This document shows, piece after piece, positions 1-6,381 of a stretch of 7,768 bases of DNA (position 1 is its first letter; every line of letters begins with the position of its first letter). This stretch comes from Alphaproteobacteria bacterium (GTDB taxonomy: Bacteria > Pseudomonadota > Alphaproteobacteria > ATCC43930 > CGMCC-115725), in assembly GCA_030037055.1 (NCBI GenBank), contig JASHRZ010000192.1:1-7768 (forward strand), read 5' to 3'. Under the pieces are notes generated by a model. That model did not search any database and was not told the DNA's origin. It worked only from the letters and a program-made list of their open reading frames with translations. Made by a program: the position numbers and the translations under genes.

Positions 1-308
1 AGGTCGAACTGCGCCGCCTGGGGCGCGAGCGCGTCGCGCACGCGGACGCTGGTCGAGCGGCGATAGGCGCCGATGACGTCCTCGGTCTCGCCCGGCCCGA
101 TCGGCGCGGCGGCAAGCGCATCGAGGCCGGATTCGGCGAGCAATACCGCGTCGGCATAGGTCACGGCGCCCTGCCCGGCGCGCGCGCCCGCCGAGAAGAT
201 CTGGTAGACCGCGCCGAGCAGTAGCGCGGCGATGACGAAGGCCACGAGAATCTCGACCAAGGTGAAGCCGGAAGCCGGACCGGCCCCGCCTGGCTCACCG
301 CCGCTCAT
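1..308 (-). CDS. gspI: T2SS minor pseudopilin GspI, N-terminal part (runs off left edge)
   Basis: An open frame starts at the ATG at 308-306 and stays open for 102 codons to the window edge, so only the N-terminal part is present. It begins with a 14-residue leader, MSGGEPGGAGPASG, followed by FTLVEILVAF and a hydrophobic helix. This is the type III (prepilin peptidase) signal: cleavage after Gly14, Phe at mature +1 and Glu19 at mature +5. After the helix come AGARAGQGAVTYADAVLLAE and a soluble, probably globular part. Minor pseudopilins sit at the tip of the T2SS pseudopilus in the inner membrane and periplasm. The ATG overlaps the gspH stop (297-295) by 14 bases, so translation is probably coupled. 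The choice of I over J rests mainly on gene order (E-F-G-H-I); pseudopilin identity itself is firm. The C-terminal half is needed to separate GspI from GspJ. Confidence 0.82.
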   Translation of the reverse strand, partial: MSGGEPGGAGPASGFTLVEILVAFVIAALLLGAVYQIFSAGARAGQGAVTYADAVLLAESGLDALAAAPIGPGETEDVIGAYRRSTSVRVRDALAPQAAQFD

Positions 309-735
309 GGACAGACACGCCGCCGGTGAGCCAGTCGACCAGCACATCGTAGCGCTCGCCGCCGCGGCTGAGCGCGACCCCGCCGCCGCTGGAGCTGCCA
401 TCGGGAAAGAAGCGGATCGCGCCGATGGTGCCGGACAGGACCTCGTCCTCCGCCGTGAAGAGCGCGAGGCCGACGCCGCGCGGCAGCGGCACCGCCGTGG
501 CGGCGCCGGCGGGGCGATAGACGCCCTTGGCGAGGTCGAGGGCGAATTCCGCTTCGCGGTTGGCGGCGATGGCGCGGCTGCGGGTCAGCCGCAGCGCCGC
601 GGCGACGTCGCGGGCGCTGCTTTGCAGCTCGACCGCACGGTAGCGATAAGTGCTGATCGGCATTACCATCACGAGCAGCAGCGCGGCGATCAACAGCGCC
701 ACGGTCAGCTCGAGCAGCGAGAATCCCTTCGTCAT
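295..735 (-). CDS. gspH: T2SS minor pseudopilin GspH
   Basis: A 146-residue protein starting at the ATG at 735-733. That start overlaps the gspG stop in an ATGA arrangement, the usual sign of translational coupling. The N-terminus MTKG|FSLLELTVALLIAALL is a short prepilin leader, with cleavage after Gly4, Phe at +1 and Glu9 at mature +5, followed by the hydrophobic assembly helix (about residues 5-28). The segment ARDVAAALRLTRSRAIAANR (41-60) matches the pattern seen in GspH/FimT proteins, where the helix is followed by a run of Arg/Ala and a beta-rich C-terminal domain (about 62-146). GspH is a minor pseudopilin that helps initiate the pseudopilus with GspI, J and K. Length is normal for the family. 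A longer frame runs upstream to 1152 but overlaps gspG entirely and is not the gene. Confidence 0.88.
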   Translation of the reverse strand: MTKGFSLLELTVALLIAALLLVMVMPISTYRYRAVELQSSARDVAAALRLTRSRAIAANREAEFALDLAKGVYRPAGAATAVPLPRGVGLALFTAEDEVLSGTIGAIRFFPDGSSSGGGVALSRGGERYDVLVDWLTGGVSVHERR

Positions 736-1193
736 CTCCCTTCCTTCGCCAGCGGCGAACTCGATTCGCCGGTCGCGTTCCCGTCCGGCCCGAGCGTGTA
801 GACGTCGAAATCGCTCTGCTGGCCGGGAACGCGGTACTGGTAGGCGCGCCCCCAGGGGTCGAGCGGCACGCTCGTCGCCTTGAGGTAGGGGCCGTGCCAG
901 CGCTCCAGCGCGCCCGGATTCGTCACCAGCGCCTCCAACCCCTCCTGCTGCGTCGGATAGCGCCCGACGTCGATCAGGAAGAGGTCGAGCGCCGTCGACA
1001 GGTTCTTGATCTCGATGCGCGCCGTGTCGACCTTGGCGCGGGCGAGATACTTCAGCACCTGCGGCGTGGTGATCGCCACCAGCAACGCCAGGATGGCCAG
1101 CACCACCAGCAGCTCTACGAGCGTGAAGCCGCGCTCGAGCCGGCGCGCCCACCCGCCCGATGGACTCGCCCCCTTGCCTGCGATCAGCCCCAC
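732..1193 (-). CDS. gspG: T2SS major pseudopilin GspG
   Basis: GspG polymerises into the periplasmic pseudopilus. The chosen start is the GTG at 1193-1191, giving 153 residues; a strong GAGGAGG lies 5 bases upstream. The ATG at 1220 would add nine residues, overlap gspF by 17 bases and leave that Shine-Dalgarno inside the gene. From the GTG there is a 22-residue leader ending ARRLERG, then FTLVELLVVLAILALLVAIT with Phe23 at mature +1 and Glu27 at +5. GspG hallmarks follow: YPTQQEGLEAL (79-89), PLDPWG (110-115) and DVYTLGPDGNATGE (130-143), the Asp/Asn-rich C-terminal loop that binds calcium in characterised GspG proteins. The long leader is unusual but the cleavage motif is clean. It follows gspF with a 10-base gap and overlaps gspH by four bases. 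Confidence 0.9.
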   Translation of the reverse strand: MGLIAGKGASPSGGWARRLERGFTLVELLVVLAILALLVAITTPQVLKYLARAKVDTARIEIKNLSTALDLFLIDVGRYPTQQEGLEALVTNPGALERWHGPYLKATSVPLDPWGRAYQYRVPGQQSDFDVYTLGPDGNATGESSSPLAKEGR

Positions 1194-1198
1194 CTTTC

Positions 1199-1205
1199 CC
1201 TCCTC
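1199..1205 (-). promoter_or_regulatory. Ribosome binding site that sets the gspG start
   Basis: On the minus strand the sequence reads GAGGAGG, then five bases, then GTG (1193-1191). The site overlaps the gspF stop codon (1206-1204), so ribosomes finishing gspF end directly on the gspG initiation site. It is one of the strongest Shine-Dalgarno matches in the window and supports the GTG start over the ATG at 1220. Confidence 0.8.
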
Positions 1206-2424
1206 ACATGGCCAAATCATAGACGCTGAGCACCGCCGTCAGGATCGTGCCGATCACCGAGGCGACGATGGTCCCGAGCACGATGGTGAGCGCAGGGCCG
1301 AGCAGCACCAGCAGGCGGTCGATGCTGCGGGTCGTCTCCGTCTCGAAGATGTCGGCGAGCTTCAGCAGCATCTCCTCCTGGCGGCCGCCCTCCTCGCCGA
1401 CGCGCACGAGATGGACGGCGAGCCTCGGGAACACCTTGCTCTGCGCCAAGGGCTCGGCGAGGCCCTTGCCGGTCTTCACCTGCTCGATGACGCCGGCCAG
1501 CGCGTCGACGAAGACGCGGTTGCGGCAGGTCTCGCGGGTGAGCGCGAGGGCGCTCAGCAGCGACACGCCATTCTTCAGCAGCGTTCCAAGAGTGCGCCCG
1601 AAGCGCGCGACCTCGGTCTTGCGGATCAGCGGGCCGACAAGCGGCGCCCGCAGCAGCAGCCGCTCCCAACGCTCCCGGCTGGCCGGGTTCTTGAACTGGC
1701 GGTAGAGCAGGAAGGCGGCGAGCGCCGGCACCAGCAGGCACAGCCACCAGAAGCTCTGCAGGAAATCGGCGACTGCGAGCAGCGCCCGGGCCGAAGGCGG
1801 CAACGCCGCGCCCGCCTGCTCGAACAGCGGCCGGAAGCGCGGCACGACGAAGGCGAAGAGAATGCCGATCGAGACGCAGCAGACCAGCGCGACGATCACG
1901 GGATAGATCAGCGCCGATTTGATGTGCGCCTTGGAAGCCTCGGCGCGCTCGAGGAATTCGGCGAGCCGGCCGAGCACCGCCTCGAGACTGGCGCCGGCCT
2001 CGCCGGCGCGGACCATGCTAACGTAGAAATCAGGAAACACGCCGGACTGCGCCGTCATGGCGTCGGCAAGGCTGGCGCCGCTGCGGACCCGCTCCAGCAG
2101 CCGCCGCAGGCACTGCTTCTCGCCGGCGCCGTCGACCAGCTCCTCGAGAATGACCATCGCCTCATCGAGTGCAAGCCCGGCGCGCAGCAGCGTTGCGAGC
2201 TGGCCGGTGATCAGCGCCAGACTGCGCGCCGAGACGCGCCGCACGCCCAGCAGCTCCGCGAGGTCGAGCCCGGCGAGCGCGCCCAGGCCCACCTCGTCGA
2301 TGCGGATCGGCACGTGGCCCGAGGCGTGCAGGCGATGGACGACGGTGGTTTTGTCGGCGGCCTCCATGCGGCCTTCCACCCTCTCGGCCGAGGCGGCGAC
2401 GGCGATGTAGCGGAACTGCGGCAT
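1204..2424 (-). CDS. gspF: T2SS inner-membrane platform protein GspF
   Basis: A 406-residue polytopic membrane protein, the usual GspF length. It begins MPQFRYIAVAASAERVEGRM, matching the typical GspF N-terminus (F-x-Y-x-A ... G). Two homologous cytoplasmic domains are visible. The first (about 70-170) has LATLLRAGLALDEAM and SMVRAGEAGASLEAVLGRLA. The second (about 273-370) repeats the pattern with LGTLLKNGVSLLSAL and HLVRVGEEGGRQEEMLLKLA. Membrane segments lie near 173-195 (YPVIVALVCCVSIGILFAFV), 225-241 and 371-400. GspF anchors the GspE ATPase at the inner membrane, with GspL and GspM as expected partners. The ATG is two bases downstream of the gspE stop and has only a weak Shine-Dalgarno, so expression probably depends on coupling to gspE. 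Confidence 0.95.
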   Translation of the reverse strand: MPQFRYIAVAASAERVEGRMEAADKTTVVHRLHASGHVPIRIDEVGLGALAGLDLAELLGVRRVSARSLALITGQLATLLRAGLALDEAMVILEELVDGAGEKQCLRRLLERVRSGASLADAMTAQSGVFPDFYVSMVRAGEAGASLEAVLGRLAEFLERAEASKAHIKSALIYPVIVALVCCVSIGILFAFVVPRFRPLFEQAGAALPPSARALLAVADFLQSFWWLCLLVPALAAFLLYRQFKNPASRERWERLLLRAPLVGPLIRKTEVARFGRTLGTLLKNGVSLLSALALTRETCRNRVFVDALAGVIEQVKTGKGLAEPLAQSKVFPRLAVHLVRVGEEGGRQEEMLLKLADIFETETTRSIDRLLVLLGPALTIVLGTIVASVIGTILTAVLSVYDLAM

Positions 2425-2426
2425 GG

Positions 2427-4193
2427 TCAGACGTCCCGGGTCACGCGCAGCACCTCCTCGATGGTGGTGGTGCCGTCGAGCGCCTTGAGAAGCCCGTCCT
2501 GGTACATCGTGCGCATGCCCTCGGCGACCGCGACGCGATGAATCTCGCGCGTCTCGGCGTGCGCGAGAACGAGCCGGCGGATCGCGTCCGACAGCGGCAG
2601 GACCTCGATCACCGCAACCTGGCCGCGATAGCCGCTGCCGTGGCAGAGATCGCAGCCGACGGCGTCATAGAGCGTCGGCTCGCGGCCGTCGAGCATCTCG
2701 GCCAGGCCCATGCGCGCGACGAATTCCGGCAGCACGCGGCGCCTGCGGCGGCAGGACGGGCAAAGCCGGCGGACGAGGCGCTGGGCGGTGACGCCGCTCA
2801 CCGTCGAGGTCACGAGATAATCGTCGATCTTCATGTCGAGCAGCCGGTTGATCGAGCTCGCCGCGTCATTGGTGTGCAATGTCGACAGCACAAGATGGCC
2901 GGTCAGCGCCGCCTGGATGGCGATCTGCGCCGTCTCGAAATCGCGCATCTCGCCGATCATGATGATGTCGGGATTGTGTCGCAGCAAGGTGCGCAGGATC
3001 TCCGCGAAGGTCAGATTGATCTGCGGCTTGACCTGGACCTGGTTGACCCCATCGAGTTGGTATTCGATCGGGTCCTCGACCGTGAAGATGTTCTTCTCCG
3101 GCGTATTCAGGCGCAGCAGGCTTGTGTAGAGCGTCGTCGTCTTGCCGCTGCCGGTGGGCCCGGTGACCAGCAGAATGCCCTGCGGCTGGTCGAGCAGGCC
3201 AAGGAAACGCCGGAGCGTGTCGGCGGCGAAGCCCAGCGAAGCGAAATCTTCCACCAGGCTGGCGCGGTCGAGGATGCGCATGGTGACGCGTTCGCCGTGC
3301 AGCGTCGGGACGGTGGCCACGCGCAGATCGTAGTCGCGGCCGCGGATCGCCAGGCGGATGCGTCCGTCCTGCGGCAGACGGCGCTCGGCGATGTTGAGCT
3401 TCGCCATGATCTTGATCCGCGAGACGATGGCGGCGCGCAGCCGCGCCGGCGGCGCCGGGCCGTCGCGCAGCACGCCGTCGATGCGATAGCGGACGGCAAG
3501 CCGGTTGTGGAAGGGCTCGATGTGGATGTCGGAGGCGCGGCTCTCGACGGCGCGCGCGATCAGCAGGTTGACGAGGCGCACCACCGGCGCCTCGCTGGCG
3601 AGGTCGCGCAGCCGGCTGATGTCCTCGTCGGCGCCGCCCTCTTCCGCCTCCTCGATCTCGTCGACGATCTGGCCGATCGAGTTCTTGCCGCTTTCATAGA
3701 GGCGCTCATAGGCGAGCTCGACGTCGGACGGCGCGGCGACACGGATCTCGACCGGCTTGCCCGCCAGCAGCCCGAGCGAGCGCACGGGGTAGTCATTGAG
3801 CGGATCGGCGACGGCGAGGACCAGCCGCTCGGGCGTGTCGAGCAGCGGCAGCACGCGGGCCTGGCGCAGGAATTTCGGGCTGGCGCCGTCCAGCACCGGC
3901 GCGTCGGGATAGTCGCACGGATCGACCAGCGGCAGGCCGAGTACGCTGGACACGGCCTCGGCCACGTCCTTCTCCTGGACGAGGCCGAGCTTGGTGAGAA
4001 TCTGCTCCAGCCGCTCCTGGCTCTCGGCGCGCAAGGCCAGCGCGCGCTCGGCCGCGGCTTCATCGAGCTTGCCGCTGGCCACCAGACGAGCGGCGAGCGA
4101 GCGTTCAAAGGCGAGGCGGTCTTGCCGCACCGGCGGACCTCCCGGCGACGGCCCACGCGCCGGGCGTCTGCTGCCCTGCGGCGCGGCCGGCAC
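2427..4193 (-). CDS. gspE: T2SS assembly ATPase GspE
   Basis: The cytoplasmic hexameric ATPase that powers pseudopilus assembly. From the GTG at 4193 it has 588 residues. An N-terminal GspE_N-type region (about 25-165) precedes the catalytic domain. Visible motifs are SDIHIEP (221-227), Walker A GPTGSGKTT (345-353), an Asp box around VEDPIEY (372-378), Walker B DIIMIGEMRD (409-418) and a His box TGHLVLSTLHTND (431-443). A tetracysteine zinc element follows: CPSC (478-481) and CDLC (514-517), typical of GspE and PilB and absent from PilT. The start is uncertain. GTG 4193 has a GGGAG seven bases upstream. A second in-frame GTG at 4130 (residue 22) has GGAGG seven bases upstream and falls just before recognisable sequence; the first 21 residues are Pro/Gly/Arg-rich. 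This is the first gene of the operon. Confidence 0.95.
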   Translation of the reverse strand: MPAAPQGSRRPARGPSPGGPPVRQDRLAFERSLAARLVASGKLDEAAAERALALRAESQERLEQILTKLGLVQEKDVAEAVSSVLGLPLVDPCDYPDAPVLDGASPKFLRQARVLPLLDTPERLVLAVADPLNDYPVRSLGLLAGKPVEIRVAAPSDVELAYERLYESGKNSIGQIVDEIEEAEEGGADEDISRLRDLASEAPVVRLVNLLIARAVESRASDIHIEPFHNRLAVRYRIDGVLRDGPAPPARLRAAIVSRIKIMAKLNIAERRLPQDGRIRLAIRGRDYDLRVATVPTLHGERVTMRILDRASLVEDFASLGFAADTLRRFLGLLDQPQGILLVTGPTGSGKTTTLYTSLLRLNTPEKNIFTVEDPIEYQLDGVNQVQVKPQINLTFAEILRTLLRHNPDIIMIGEMRDFETAQIAIQAALTGHLVLSTLHTNDAASSINRLLDMKIDDYLVTSTVSGVTAQRLVRRLCPSCRRRRRVLPEFVARMGLAEMLDGREPTLYDAVGCDLCHGSGYRGQVAVIEVLPLSDAIRRLVLAHAETREIHRVAVAEGMRTMYQDGLLKALDGTTTIEEVLRVTRDV

Positions 4194-4227
4194 GCATCAA
4201 CTCCCGCGCCTCGTCCGGGTGGGTCAT
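4105..4227 (-). CDS. Possible 40-codon leader frame overlapping the gspE start
   Basis: An ATG at 4227-4225 opens a 40-residue frame beginning MTHPDEARELMRAGRAAG. It ends at a TGA at 4107-4105, inside gspE in a different frame. About 30 of its first 32 codons end in G or C, as real genes here do; the bias fades over the last eight codons. No good Shine-Dalgarno precedes the ATG. It could be a small leader peptide coupled to gspE, the true GspE N-terminus separated by a frameshift near 4130-4140, or a chance frame. I do not recognise the sequence. Confidence 0.25.
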   Translation of the reverse strand: MTHPDEARELMRAGRAAGQQTPGAWAVAGRSAGAARPPRL

Positions 4228-4602
4228 GAAACCGGTCGACCCATATACCAAGATATAGAAAACCTCGGCAGGCACGCGATCAGTTATTGAAATGTTAGCC
4301 GCGCGTTGCGCTCGAAGCAAGGCATAGGCCGAAGCGGCAGGCATGCCGATCACACGAAGAAGTAGTTCAATGCGCCCTATGCGCACACCAGCAATTGTAG
4401 CCGGCGACGATGATGACGGGTGGCCGAGGACTGGCTGAGGGCTCGGCGCAGCGTCGATCGGTCTCTCCACCTGCCAGTTCCGGCAGGGTGATCGCCGGAG
4501 CCTCCGACGATGACCCATTCGATCCGCCGTGTGGCGCTTTTTGACTACATGACCAGACGCGCCTTCGTCAATCGTTAACCATCGAGAACCTAGGTTGTCT
4601 GC
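4228..4602. other. Divergent intergenic region between gspE and the PAS gene
   Basis: No convincing gene lies in these roughly 375 bases, although one minus frame stays open through them. The part nearest gspE (about 4240-4295) is the most AT-rich stretch of the window and is the natural place for the T2SS promoter. A hairpin lies at 4468-4490 (CACCTGCC / GGCAGGGTG, one bulged G, six-base loop), and a weaker GCCGAG/CTCGGC pair at 4423-4447. Neither has a T-run, so they do not look like intrinsic terminators. Confidence 0.5.
4242..4257 (-). promoter_or_regulatory. Candidate -10 elements for the T2SS operon
   Basis: On the minus strand TATATC (4257-4252) and TATATG (4247-4242) lie 15-30 bases before the ATG at 4227 and about 50-65 bases before the gspE GTG at 4193. 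A weak -35-like CTGCCG lies 18 bases upstream of TATATG. The match is modest; the call rests on AT-richness and position. Confidence 0.22.
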
Positions 4603-5166
4603 ATGGCCGTCCGGGATACAGATCAACAGGTCGATCGTACGGCGCGCATACCGGATTCGCGCCTGCGCCGGCTCTACGAGTATTGGCACGCCAAGAAGCG
4701 AGGCCGCGCCCTTCCCGCTCGCAGCGACATCGACCCGGCGGAAATACCTGGCGCTATCTGGCCGCACATCATGTTGCTCGACATTCTCTGGGAGGGCGCG
4801 GTTCCTCGCTTCCGCTATCGCCGGGTCGGAGACGTATTTTGGCGTGCTCTGCGGCAGGAACCGACCGGCCGGTTCATCGACGATGTGCTGCCGGAAACGG
4901 CCGGCTACCGGGACTATGTTGTCGGTATCTATACGGAGATGGCGTCCCGCCGCCGCCCGATGTACACCGAGAACATCTTCATGCTCGACGGACAGGTGGT
5001 ACCGATGCTGACGCGGCGCGTCAGCCTGCCGTTGTCGCGGGATGGCGAAACCGTCGACATGGTGCTGGCGGGTCACGTGTTCGAGCATGCGAAGTTCGAC
5101 CGCGAGCATGCGCTTTCGCTGGTGACGGGTCTCAGCGAGATCACGCGCCGTTTTCTCGACGACTGA
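4603..5166 (+). CDS. PAS-domain protein, PAS_5 type
   Basis: A 187-residue soluble protein with no signal peptide or membrane segment. The layout fits the alphaproteobacterial PAS_5 family (Pfam PF07310). It has LRRLYEYWHAKKRGRALPAR (21-40), then DIDPAEIPGAIWPHIMLLDI (42-61), FRYRRVGDVF (70-79) and TGRFIDDVLPE (88-98). A predicted beta-rich segment ends with RRVSLPLSRDGETVDMVLAG (138-157). Members are stand-alone sensor-like domains with no attached kinase or cyclase output, and their ligands are mostly unknown. The gene is transcribed divergently from gspE. That alone does not tie it to secretion, since such genes are scattered in these genomes. The start at 4603 gives the conserved N-terminal helix but has only a weak Shine-Dalgarno; TTAACCAT at 4575-4582 lies just upstream. 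Family assignment is fairly secure, function is not. Confidence 0.85.
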   Translation: MAVRDTDQQVDRTARIPDSRLRRLYEYWHAKKRGRALPARSDIDPAEIPGAIWPHIMLLDILWEGAVPRFRYRRVGDVFWRALRQEPTGRFIDDVLPETAGYRDYVVGIYTEMASRRRPMYTENIFMLDGQVVPMLTRRVSLPLSRDGETVDMVLAGHVFEHAKFDREHALSLVTGLSEITRRFLDD

Positions 5167-5457
5167 GCTTTTAATCCTCTCGATGCGGCGCGTGCGGATC
5201 ATGCGATGGATGGCCTGATCCGGGTCGCATGGCTGCCAAAGCGTGTTGTGGGCGTCGTTGGCAGCGCGAAGCAGGAGCGGCGCCGAAGGCACGCCCGCCG
5301 CGGCTTGGGCGTCTCTGCCTCCTGCCGCTCCCATCCCATCGGCGCTCCCGGGGAGGACCCACCGTCGCAGTTCTGCGGCCGGGGGGAGGCAAAGGTTCGT
5401 CGATTGGGCCGCCGTAGCACTTTCTTCACCCTGCCTGCCTAGGATCCTGGCGGTTGA
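5167..5457 (+). other. Gene-free stretch after the PAS gene
   Basis: I see no supportable gene on either strand. Overlapping short frames exist on both strands, as expected in GC-rich DNA, and none resembles a known protein. A perfect 7-base inverted repeat, CGGATCA / TGATCCG, lies at 5195-5222 with a 14-base spacer, 29 bases after the PAS stop. It lacks a T-run, so a terminator role is only possible. Confidence 0.5.
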
Positions 5458-5529
5458 ATGGAGCAACTATGGACGGCGGAAGATGAGTATATCTTAACGC
5501 TCCGGCGCATCGGGACGCCGAAGGCATAA
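5458..5529 (+). pseudogene. Remnant of a small SANT/HTH-like protein N-terminus
   Basis: A 23-codon frame reads MEQLWTAEDEYILTLRRIG then TPKA and stops at TAA 5527-5529. The pattern W-T-x-E-D-x-x-I-L-x-L-R resembles the first helix of small Myb/SANT-like or GcrA-like helix-turn-helix proteins of alphaproteobacteria, where the next residues would form the second and third helices. Here the frame stops at that point. The following bases continue in other frames without a clear match, so this looks like a truncated gene. No strong Shine-Dalgarno precedes the ATG. The motif is visible; the family and decay are inferences. Confidence 0.35.
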
Positions 5530-5723
5530 CGCTCGGCGCGGCGCTGCTGTTGGTACGAGCTCCGGCCGTTGCCAAAAGACCGTAGCTCGGTCGAGAATCA
5601 GCAACGATGCAAGGCGTGCTTTGATATGTTGCATGGCGTTGATTGGAGATGCCTGTCGGATCGCAAGGGGCAAGTCCAGAGTTCTGACGGCCGCGAAGCA
5701 AGCCGTCCACTCACGGGATTCCA

Positions 5724-5927
5724 ATGGCGAGCAGAGATCCAAACCAGCGACGCGTGATGATCCGATGCCCGGTAACGGGTCGCGCTGTTCCCACCGGGCT
5801 CACCGCCGATCCGGCCACCTGGGCCGCGCGCCCCATCGGTCTCAACCGGGTATCCTGTCCGGAGTGCAAGCAGGTCCACGCCTGGAGCAAGAAGGACGCC
5901 TTGCTCGAGGGCTCGGCGCATTCATAG
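5724..5927 (+). CDS. Small Cys-rich (zinc-ribbon-like) hypothetical protein
   Basis: A 67-residue soluble protein. Its core runs from MIRCPVTGRAVPTGL (12-26) through ATWAARPIGLNRVSCPEC (31-48) to KQVHAW (49-54). Cys15, Cys45 and Cys48 plus His52 could form a C-x(n)-CxxC-x3-H metal site like a small zinc ribbon. Short proteins with a CPVTG...CP.C...HAW layout are common unnamed proteins in alphaproteobacteria; this recognition is from memory, not a search. The start is uncertain. ATG 5724 has only a weak GGGA upstream, while ATG 5757 gives a 56-residue protein starting MIRCPVTG, the more typical N-terminus. It stands alone, with no co-directional partner close by. Possible roles such as nucleic-acid or metal binding are inference. 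Confidence 0.7.
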   Translation: MASRDPNQRRVMIRCPVTGRAVPTGLTADPATWAARPIGLNRVSCPECKQVHAWSKKDALLEGSAHS

Positions 5928-5981
5928 AGCCGCAAGCTGGAGGTGTACCCTTCAGTCGGGATCGTCAGCGGGCCGGTGCCG

Positions 5982-6166
5982 CTCCCCCGTTGACGGAGGG
6001 CTATCGCATATGCCGCCGAGCCGCCGCCGGCAAAGATTGACCACCGACACACGGAGAGTACGGAGAATTGATGTTGGGCGCGCTTCGCGCGCCATTTCTT
6101 GTTTCTCCGTGTTCTCCGTGTCTCCGTGGTGAAACTCATATGCGATTGCCCTGCCTCAAGGGGGAG
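5982..6166. repeat. Nested palindromic repeat element with ACGGAG/CTCCGT arms
   Basis: Three inverted-repeat layers share one centre. The outer layer is imperfect: CTCCCCC followed by TGACGGAGGG at 5982-6000 against the complement of 6150-6166. Next is an exact 10-base pair, ATCGCATATG at 6003-6012 and CATATGCGAT at 6137-6146. Inside lie arms rich in ACGGAG (about 6038-6068) and TCTCCGTG (about 6102-6134), the right arm holding three near-tandem TCTCCGTG units. At the centre is GGCGCGC-TTC-GCGCGCC (about 6078-6094). ACCACGGAGACACGGAG-type repeats occur in many bacterial genomes, often beside or inside spurious small ORFs. The element lies between the small Cys-rich gene and the copper-gene debris and encodes no protein. 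It resembles a non-autonomous, MITE-like element, but I see no clear target-site duplication. Confidence 0.75.
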
Positions 6167-6195
6167 AGGTGATTACGAACCCGCGCGGGGGGCTC

Positions 6196-6252
6196 GTGCC
6201 GAGTGCGTCCAGCCAGTCGGGATTTGGTCTCGCGTCAACCCGCGCTCGGCAC
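6196..6252. repeat. Inverted repeat (12-base arms)
   Basis: GTGCCGAGTGCG at 6196-6207 pairs with CGCGCTCGGCAC at 6241-6252: 11 of 12 positions match and the twelfth can form a G-U pair in RNA. The loop is 33 bases. Runs of G and C just outside the arms could extend the stem past a bulge. No T-run follows on either strand, so I do not call it a terminator. Confidence 0.5.
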
Positions 6253-6314
6253 CCCCGTGGGGCGATTGATATCTTGACTACCGCTCGGGGCTGCGCGGGA
6301 CGACCTCGAGGCTA

Positions 6315-6334
6315 CGGGTGATCTTCTACACCCG
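6315..6334. terminator. Short hairpin downstream of the lipoprotein/CopD-tail unit
   Basis: CGGGTG (6315-6320) and CACCCG (6329-6334) form a 6-base stem with an 8-base loop. It lies about 48 bases past the end of the minus-strand CopD-like fragment, where transcription from the lipoprotein gene might end. There is no T-run, so a terminator role is weak. Confidence 0.2.
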
Positions 6335-6381
6335 CTGCCGTTTCCCGCCGGAGACGAACCAGCATGCGGTTGGGCGGCGGC

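Noticed and set aside
1006..2541. Long plus-strand frames opposite gspF and gspE (also 2538-4229)
   Set aside because: Rich in Arg, Ala, Asp, Gln and His, with no recognisable domain; they mirror the codon bias of the minus-strand T2SS genes.
2940..2970. GspE Walker B reads GEMRD rather than the commoner GEIRD
   Set aside because: GEMRD occurs across this ATPase superfamily. The Asp/Glu residues are intact and the tetracysteine motif still marks GspE, so it is not an anomaly.
4575..4582. TTAACCAT upstream of the PAS gene as a CtrA site
   Set aside because: Only one half-site is present; no second TTAA occurs at the required spacing.
4105..5466. A 453-codon minus-strand open frame across the PAS gene and the intergenic region
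   Set aside because: It lies antisense to the well-supported PAS gene and resembles no protein I know. Long antisense frames are common in GC-rich DNA. Only its last 40 codons are kept, as a low-confidence leader frame.
5569..5757. A 62-codon plus frame before the small Cys-rich gene
   Set aside because: It starts from a TTG without a ribosome site, matches nothing I recognise and overlaps the next gene.
5711..6139. Minus-strand frame beginning MSFTTETRRTRRNKK
   Set aside because: The start is the translated ACGGAG-type repeat, a common source of spurious ORFs, and the rest is antisense to the small Cys-rich gene.
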